Source: Saposhnikovia divaricata
Lineage: Eukaryota > Streptophyta > Magnoliopsida > Apiales > Apiaceae
Reading direction: 5' to 3'
DNA: 64,000 bases
Assembly: GCA_036435485.1 (NCBI GenBank)
Contig: CM071600.1
Coordinates: 52,821,546-52,885,545 of the forward strand
Under the pieces are notes generated by a model that searched no databases, was not told the DNA's origin, and worked only from the letters and a program-made list of their open reading frames with translations. Within the stretch, counting starts at the first letter, position 1. Each line of letters starts with the position of its first letter. A program made the translations under genes and the position numbers. Below, piece by piece: positions 57,035 to 64,000 of this stretch.

Positions 57035-59968
57035 ATGAAACCATCTATCGAGGAAGCTCCAACTCTAGAGCTCAAACCACTTCCTAATCACTTAAAGTAT
57101 GCTTCTCTTGGTGAATCATCTACCTTGCCTGTGATTATATCTGCTAACCTTTCAGACTCTGAGGAAGACAAGCTTTTAAGAGTCCTGAGGGAATTCAAAA
57201 CAGCCATTGGTTGGACCCTAGCGGATATCAAAGGCATCAGCCCAGCTTATTGTCAACATAAAATTCCATTGGAAGAAGGTAGTAAACCAACAGTGGAGCA
57301 TCAAAGGCGGCTAAATCCTCTTATGAAAGAGGTAGTGAAGAAAGAAATCATCAAGTGGCTGGATGCAGGGATTATTTATCCCATTTCTGACAGTGCATGG
57401 GTGAGTCCAGTGCACTGTGTACCGAAGAAGGGAGGCATGACTGTAATTACCAATGAAAAGAATGAACTCATCTCTACTCGCACAGTCACAGGTTGGAGAA
57501 TCTGCATGGACTACCGAAAGTTGAATAAAGCCACAAGGAAGGATCATTTTCCCTTTCCTTTCATTGATCAGATGCTAGATAGACTAACCGGCCATGATTA
57601 TTACTGCCTCCTGGATGGGTATTCTGGATATAATCAAATTTGCATTGCTCCTGAGGATCAGGAGAAAACAACATTTACATGCCCGTTCGGCACTTTCGCC
57701 TTTCGGCGGGTTTCTTTTGGCTTGTGTGGAGCACCTGGTACTTTTCAAAGGTGCATGATGGCCATCTTCTCAGACATGATTGGCAAGACTGTTGAAGTCT
57801 TCATGGATGACTTCTCGGTATTCGGTCTATCTTTTGATGAATGCTTGCAAAATCTTGGCTCAGTGCTGAAAAGATGCATGGAAACTAACCTAGTGCTCAA
57901 TTGGGAGAAGTGCCACTTCATGGTACAAGAAGGAACTATTCTCGGGCACAAGGTGTCAAGGAAGGGTCTAGAAGTGGACAGAGCAAAGATAGAAGCTATT
58001 GAAAAGCTGCCGCCACCTAATTCAGTGCGAGGGATTCGCAGTTTCCTTGGGCACGCAGGTTTCTACAGGCGTTTTATCAAGGACTTCGCAAAAATTTCCA
58101 AACCTTTGTGTCAGCTGCTGGAAAAAGATATTCATTTCAAATTTAACGAAGAATGTCTCACAGCTTTCGAGACTCTGAAGAAGAAATTGATTTCAGCACC
58201 CGTGATCATTGCTCCAGATTGGAGTGAGCCTTTCGCTATGATGTGTGATGCTAGCGATTACGCAGTTGGGGCCGTTCTTGGCCAAAAGAAAAATAAAATG
58301 TTTCATGTCATCTATTATGCAAGCAAAACCCTCAGTGATGCTCAATTAAACTACACTACCACTGAGAAGGAGCTGTTAGCCATAGTTTATGGTTTTGAAA
58401 AATTCCGTTCATACTTGCTTGGCGCAAAGGTGACTGTGTAAACTGATCACGCGGCTGTCAGATATCTGCTCTCTAAAAAGGACTCCAAACCTAGGTTGAT
58501 TCGATGGATTCTTCTGCTGCAAGAATTCGATGTGGAGATCAAGGATAGAAAAGGGACAGAAAACCAAGTAGCCGACCATCTCTCACGATTGGAAGACCTT
58601 GGGAAGTCATCCCAGGACAAAACCGTCATTAATGAATCCTTTCCTGATGAGCAGTTGTTTGGGATACAAGAAGAAGAGCCTTGGTTTGCAGACATTGTGA
58701 ACTTTCTGGTGAGTCGAGTGATTCCCCCCGAGCTCTATTTTGCACAAAGAAAGAAATTCTTGCATGAAGTCAAATGGTATCGTTGGGACGAACCATATCT
58801 GTTTAAACAAGGAGCCGATCAGGTGATTAGGAGATGTGTGCCATACAGTGAAACAGAGGCTATTCTAAGGGATTATCACGCCACGACATATGGTGGCCAT
58901 TATGGAAGTGAAAAGACCGCAACACGAATTCTTCAAGCGGGATTTTATTGGCCATCCCTTTTTAAGGATGCCCATCAGTTTGTGCTGAAGTGTGATCGTT
59001 GTCAGCGTGTTGGTAACATATCTAGGAGGGATGAGATGCCCCTCAATATAATGCTAGAAGTGGAAATCTTCGATGTTTGGGGCATCGATTTCATGGGACC
59101 ATTCATTTCCTCATGTAACAACCAATACATCTTGCTGGCCGTTGATTATGTTTCTAAATTGGTTGAAGTCAAGGCACTTCCGACCAATGATGCCAATGTC
59201 GTACTCAATTTCCTTCACAAGAACATCTTCACAAGATTCGGCACTCCTCGAGTAATCATAAGCGATGAAGGTACTCACTTTTGCAATCGCAAGTTTACTA
59301 ATCTCATGGCAAAGTACAACATCAACCACCGGGTAGCTACGGCATACCACCCGAAAACCAATGGCCAAGCCGAGGTGTCTAATCGCGAGATTAAGCGCAT
59401 TCTGGAAAAAGTGGCGAGTCCTTCGAGAAAGGATTGGTCTTTAAAACTCGACGAAGCTGCATGGGCTTATCGTACAGCATATAAAACACCCTTGGGTATG
59501 TCACCATACCAGCTTGTCTATGGGAAGGCTTGTCATCTGCCTGCCGAACTAGAGCACAAAGCTTATTGGGCGCTGAAGAAGTTGAACTTTGACTTATCAG
59601 CTGCAGGTGAGAAAAGAATGCTTCAGATTAATGAACTGGATGAGTTTCGGCTACAGGCTTATGAAAATCACAAGTTATACAAGGAGAAGGTCAATAGATG
59701 GCATGACAGACGTTTGGTGCAAAAGTCTTTTGTACCGGGACAGTTAGTCTTGCTGTTCAACTCTCGTCTCAGACTTTTTCCAGGGAAACTTAAGTCAAGG
59801 TGGTCAGGACCATTCACGGTTAAAACAGTGTTTCCACATGGTGCAGTGGAAATTTTTGATAAAACACCGGAAGCGGCTTTCAAAGTAAATGGACAGAGGT
59901 TGAAGCCATATTTTGGTGATCATGTGAATCGCGAAGCGGAAACCACGGTTCTTGGTACTACCAATTGA
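57035..59968 (+). CDS. Athila pol: RT, RNase H, integrase, with one internal TAA
   Basis: In frame with gag. RT: HQRRLNPLMKEVVKKEIIKW, TGWRICMDYRKLNKATRKDH, LLDGYSGYNQI and the catalytic block VFMDDFSVFG. RNase H: FAMMCDASDYAVGAVLGQKK and YTTTEKELLAIVYGFEKFRS; then a TAA at 58439-58441 interrupts just before TDHAAVRYLL, where relatives have a Tyr codon. Integrase: zinc part HYGSEKTATRILQAGFYWPS with CDRC, core WGIDFMGPF, SDEGTHFC and NGQAEVSNREI (D, D, E). It ends at TAA 59966-59968. All catalytic residues looked for are present, so only the stops disable it. The stop at 57032 could be a natural gag/pol boundary. The one at 58439 is almost surely a mutation. Confidence 0.9.
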
Positions 59969-61458
59969 AGTGCGAAGGTAAAGTCAAGCTAGCGACGATA
60001 AACAAGCGCTTCATGGGAGGCAACCCATAGGTTTGGTGTTTTTATGTGTGGTTTGATTTTATTTGATTTGGTGTGATTTTGGTTTAGTATGATGTCGAGA
60101 GTGCAGGTCGTTGACGAGTTGCAGAAGCTGGCTGTGCAAAAGTTAAAATTTTCTTTCGAGGTAGACTGGCCTAAATTTGGAGCTCATACAGCATTTCCAC
60201 CAATTGATTCACCACCCGAGGAGGGTGACGATGCCAACAGTTAGGGGACTTCCCGTTTATCCTTTATCTATACCTTCAATGAGGACATTGAATATTTTAA
60301 GTTTGGGGGTGATTTAGGATAATTGATTAATTGAGTCATAGTATGCATACAGTTTCATGTAGTTCATAATATACCATGCTAGTATAATTTCATATAATTC
60401 ATATATATATATATATATATATATAAAAATTTGCATATTCATGATTAGTTGCATATCATATTTTCCTTGATCCCGTAGCGCTTGGCGATTCCGTTTAGTA
60501 GTCAATGATGAATTTGAGTGTGATAATGATGGATAGAGGGCTGATTTAAATACTTATGAATTGACGTGCATGTTGCAGAAACACAATCTTACACAACTCA
60601 TCGGTTATTTTTGGGCTAGGTTAAGGTCATGCTTGTTTGGTTGTTGAAATTTAATCACCTGTTTATATTTGGAATTTTCTTTATTCCCTTGATAGCGTAG
60701 AATCACTAAATATAAGTTTGGGGGAAGCCAGGGTTCATGCTAGTTTGTGTGTATTTGTTAATAATGGATAGGTGTCAATTGGCTAGTAGCCAGCTCATAT
60801 TTATATGAGTAGTCTAGGGTTGGATTTGAGAATTCTCATTCCAGATTGCATATTAAAAAAATATATATATATATATATATATATAGTGTTTTTGAGTATG
60901 TTTGCAAAATTGATCAGGGGGAGCTCTTTAATACTCGAGCAATTAAGTTCTAGGGGACTCAAGCCTAGTGACCTACGACTTTTCCGGTCTGGGATCCACT
61001 AACCTAACGCTCGCTACATGGGCATTATTGTATAAGCCTTTTGGGGTCTCATCCATTGCACGATCAAATAAGCATGTGTGTTGTGTATAGTATTATGCGT
61101 CGTAGTTGTTAATAAAGCATGAATTCCTGTCTAACTCAAATGATGATGGAGGTGTTTCTAGGTTATGAAGTGTCTAGCGTCCATTCTATTTATAAACTTG
61201 TGATTGTTATGACGAAGAATATGTATGGTTTTGATCTAGTGCTAAGAGTAATTCTGATGAGTATTGCACTCACGCACATTTCTGTACTTGTAAATGTTAA
61301 TATTCGGGTATTTAGTCGATCTCTATTTGGAGTTATCACATTCTCTGAGACACTCTGCTAAATTGGTTATTGCTTTGCCTATGGGATCTTTGCGTCGTTT
61401 GCATTCATGCATTTAGAGGTGGTCGAGTCTGTTTTCGCTTGAAGACAAGCATCAGTTT
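59969..61458 (+). other. Athila 3' internal region
   Basis: About 1.5 kb between integrase and polypurine tract, the place of an env-like gene in some Athila elements. No membrane-protein frame is visible. TGGGAGGCAACCCA (about 60015-60028) is a small inverted repeat. AAGTTTGGGGG occurs at 60299 and 60714 as well as next to the LTR. TA runs lie at about 60402-60424 and 60861-60884. Confidence 0.6.
60089..60244 (+). CDS. Small 51-residue ORF downstream of integrase, unknown
   Basis: ATG at 60089 starts MMSRVQVVDELQKLAVQKLK and it ends EEGDDANS before TAG 60242-60244. An amphipathic helix is likely, then an acidic proline-containing tail (PPIDSPPEEGDD). It lies 120 bp after the integrase stop, behind the GGGAGGCAACCC repeat. 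I do not recognise it. It could be a remnant of a third Athila ORF or chance. Confidence 0.3.
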   Translation: MMSRVQVVDELQKLAVQKLKFSFEVDWPKFGAHTAFPPIDSPPEEGDDANS

Positions 61459-61471
61459 AAGTTTGGGGGTG
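61459..61471 (+). other. Athila polypurine tract
   Basis: AAGTTTGGGGGTG immediately before the 3' LTR start TGATAAGTGG. The same core occurs twice upstream. Confidence 0.8.
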
Positions 61472-62748
61472 TGATAAGTGGATTTTATATCCACTTATTA
61501 TGCGCTATTTTGGCCTAGATTGGTGGTTTGTCCTTAAGTATGTTGTGTCTTTTAATTAATTTTTGTTGTGTTTCAGGATTTGTTGTGCAGAACTCGGAAC
61601 TTTAGGTATCTAGGCGATAAAAGGCTAAAAACGGTGGATTTCTGTCTCAATTTTATCAAGTGGCTATCATAAAGGAATCCTGAATGATATATTCTTAAAT
61701 CTGGAACCCCGGTTGGAATTGATATATTTTTCGTTTCGCAAAAGGAATCCAGTTTTAGATCCTCAAGAGGCCGTAATTCGCACCTGGACGAGCAATGAGA
61801 AAATAGAATTATCACAAAAAGATGGAAAGTGATATATTCTTATAGAGAAAAGCCCGATTGGAATTGTTATATTTTTCGTTAAGCGAAAGGAGTCCGGTTT
61901 CAGATCCTCAATTAGCCGCAGCTCAGAACTTAATGATTCATTTTTATTAACAAATATTTTATTTAATTAAAAAAATTATAATTATAAATATCTAATAATA
62001 TTAGATATTTATTTTTTTAATTTCTGAATTAAATTAAATATTTGTTAATTAAAAATTATAAGTTAGAAAACAAATAAATAATAAAAAAAAAGATAAAAAA
62101 ATAAAAATAAAATAAAAGCGAATTATGTGCAGGTGGTAAGAATTGGGCCAGTGCATGTACTCAATATAAATAAGTGATGTCGGCCATGAGGAATTAAATA
62201 GGAAGCAAATGGCAGCATGGTTATTTGAAAAAGAAGAAAACAAAGTGAATAAAGTTGCTGTTGAACAGCTGTGGCCTGCAAGGTCACGCGCCAACTCGCG
62301 CGTGTAAACCACGCGGCTGAAAGTCCTTGAATCAATTGGCGCGTTTGCTGCAATCTCCGTCCCTGCGACTGGTTCTCGTGTGTCGGCTGAGTGGGAAGGA
62401 ATTAAATCACCTACCGCACTGTGTGATAATTGGGTCGGCTCATTTAAATATTCTTAGCTGGTGTGCTAAAATTCAGTATAAATAGATGTGATTTGTAGAG
62501 GTTTTGACACACCTCAACTGAATTCATCTTCAAAAATTCAGTTTCTTCTCTCTATATTTTCTTTGAAATTTTAGTGTAATTTTATACACTTAAATTTTCT
62601 GCAATTTTAGTATAAGTTTTATTTTGGTTGAAGATTTTACGGGGAATAATTGGAGTGCTCGCCTCTTTCAGTAGAAATTATTTCAGTTTTATTTTCTAAA
62701 CTCTCGTAATTTTCATATTTTATTTATCGCAATTTTTAATTATTGTTG

Positions 62749-62821
<73 letters not shown>

Positions 62822-63600
62822 GTTTTCAATTAATCCCATGATGACGATTCGTTCCATTATAAACTAATCACCGTCATGGGATTCTAATGGATTTATTTAC
62901 GTAATTTAGTAATTCGATGTCTTAATAATTTGTATTATGATAAAAATTCAGATTGCCTAATGTGGTTGCGCTTAATTTATTAGATGCGTAGCTAACGTCT
63001 AAATTATTAATTTCTAATGAATGCGAAAGTGGATTTAGGAATTTAGAATTTTCCATGTTAGCATAGGTTCGTAATTGTCATGTACATTTACGATAAGTGG
63101 TAGGATTTTTAATCACATCACCCTATGTAGTCAAAATAAAGGAATTTATTCTTAAACCAATTATGTTTTCAAATCTTATAGACATATAGGGTCTAAATAT
63201 AAAAGGTGTCCTCGCGACTTCTATTTTTTTAAGTGGATGTTTGTGTGGTTTGATATAAGTTAAGACTGAAAGGCGCTTGTGTTATTTTCGTGTTCCCGAC
63301 TAGCTTTCGTAAATTATCAAAATAACTTTGAAATTAAGGCATCAATTCTAAATGAAATAAATAATGAAATTAGAATCCCATACCTTTATCATATTATTTG
63401 AAACACGTTAGTCGTTATTTCATTAGTTAATTGTTTATTCCAAACAAACCAACCATTTTCACTCGTTCATGCTTCTATAATTAACCATCATTGTTGAATA
63501 GACATATTTACTTAAATACACCAAGTCTTCGTGGGAACGATCCTTATTTCCCTATATTGCTTTTGGACTGCGTATACTTGCGTAGAGAAAATAGCGAACA
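61472..63600 (+). repeat. Athila 3' LTR (2,129 bp)
   Basis: TATA box TATAAATAG at 62477-62485. Its TTA microsatellite (about 62749-62821) is longer than in the 5' LTR, and it lacks 20 bp near 61664. Otherwise about 99 percent alike by eye. Confidence 0.92.
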
Positions 63601-64000
63601 ATTTACCCTTACTCAATTACTACTAACTAATCAATTTCCTTTTTCAGATTAAACATATTATCTTTTCTACTTTTCAAGAATTAAATAATTTCCTTTTTCA
63701 AGTAAAATACAATATCTTTTATATTTTATCTAACTAAAATTTCTCCTTTACGAATCAATTTTCTTTTTCAGGTTAAACATATTAACTTTTCTATTTTTCA
63801 ATAATTAAATAATTTTTTCTCTAACTAAAATCTTTCTTTTTCCAATTATATCGTGGACGGTTACCTTTTTCAGCCAAAACATGTTACCTTTTTTCTTTTC
63901 ACTCACTAAAACCTCCTTTTTTCCAATTATATCACGGGCGTTTCTATTTAATAAAAATAAAATAATAATAATAATATAATAATAATTAACTGATTACCTT

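Larger units (their letters stand above)
52298..63600 (+). mobile_element. Athila-type Ty3/gypsy LTR retrotransposon with near-complete gag-pol
   Basis: LTRs 52298-54410 and 61472-63600 run TGATAAGTGG to AGCGAACA or GGCGAACA. The TSD ATTTA is perfect (52293-52297 and 63601-63605). Primer site, gag, protease, RT, RNase H and integrase follow in Ty3/gypsy order, and the RT is strongly Athila-like. About twenty substitutions plus a 20-bp deletion separate the LTRs (by eye), so the insertion is recent. Two in-frame TAA codons break gag-pol. No env-like frame of useful length is seen. Confidence 0.92.
49939..64000 (+). mobile_element. Outer Helitron, interrupted twice and running off the window
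   Basis: The 5' terminus TCTA stands at 49939-49942 and its continuation TACTAATAAAAGCTGAAACA at 52214, after the inner Helitron. It runs to TTTTACTTATTTA at 52297, is cut by the Athila insertion, and resumes at 63601 with ATTTACCCTTACTC. Its sequence parallels the inner Helitron (GGTCGGTCGGTA, TGATTTTACTTATTTACCC, TAACTAATCAATTTCC). Its 3' end lies beyond the window. No helicase frame is visible, so it is non-autonomous. Confidence 0.7.

Noticed and set aside
60314..60505. 63-residue frame over a TA microsatellite
   Set aside because: The frame is produced by the TA run (IYIYIY) and is antisense to the element.

Overview
The window is nuclear DNA of a flowering plant, most likely a eudicot. 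It is AT-rich and dominated by LTR retrotransposons with plant-type primer sites, CACTA and Helitron transposons, and Stowaway- and hAT-like MITEs. The one clearly intact host gene is a three-exon RING E3 ligase with plant splice sites. Almost everything else is mobile DNA, stacked in nests whose boundaries can be read from target-site duplications (TSDs).

Left nest (1-31340). A decayed LINE-type RNase H coding sequence is cut by a 30.2-kb CACTA element (781-31002, TSD TTT). The CACTA has GCGTCG-rich subterminal repeats and carries pieces of host genes: a pentatricopeptide-repeat fragment (3116-3720, minus), a six-exon fragment resembling the meiotic gene PARTING DANCERS (28803-29751, plus) and an alanine-rich exon (30117-30272). 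Into it went a minus-strand Athila-type gypsy element (4639-28477) that has gag and protease but no reverse transcriptase. Into the left LTR of that went a minus-strand chromovirus gypsy element (5363-18859) with 3.6-kb LTRs and one intact integrase/chromodomain reading frame. The order is LINE, then CACTA, then Athila, then chromovirus.

Middle (31340-38749). This is the gene-bearing stretch: MITEs of several families, an ACGT-core motif cluster, the BOI-like RING E3 ligase gene (34123-35355) with promoter and poly(A) signals, and a short SINE-like retroposon with an 18-bp TSD.

Copia element (38750-47468, TSD CTAAG). A young 8.7-kb Ty1/copia element, probably of the SIRE group, with near-identical 1.59-kb LTRs. 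It is peppered in LTRs, gag, pol linker and 3' UTR with dozens of copies of a short palindromic motif (core AAACAGCAAGC). Its frames carry three in-frame stops and a gag/pol frame change.

Right nest (47474-64000). MITEs are followed by a Helitron (49943-52213) inserted in the first bases of another Helitron. The second Helitron is also split by a plus-strand Athila-type element (52298-63600, TSD ATTTA), which keeps gag, protease, RT, RNase H and integrase in one frame broken by two TAA codons.

No rRNA or tRNA genes and no CRISPR array were seen. LTR divergence was judged by eye at roughly 0.8 to 1.5 percent, so the copia, chromovirus and second Athila insertions look recent.
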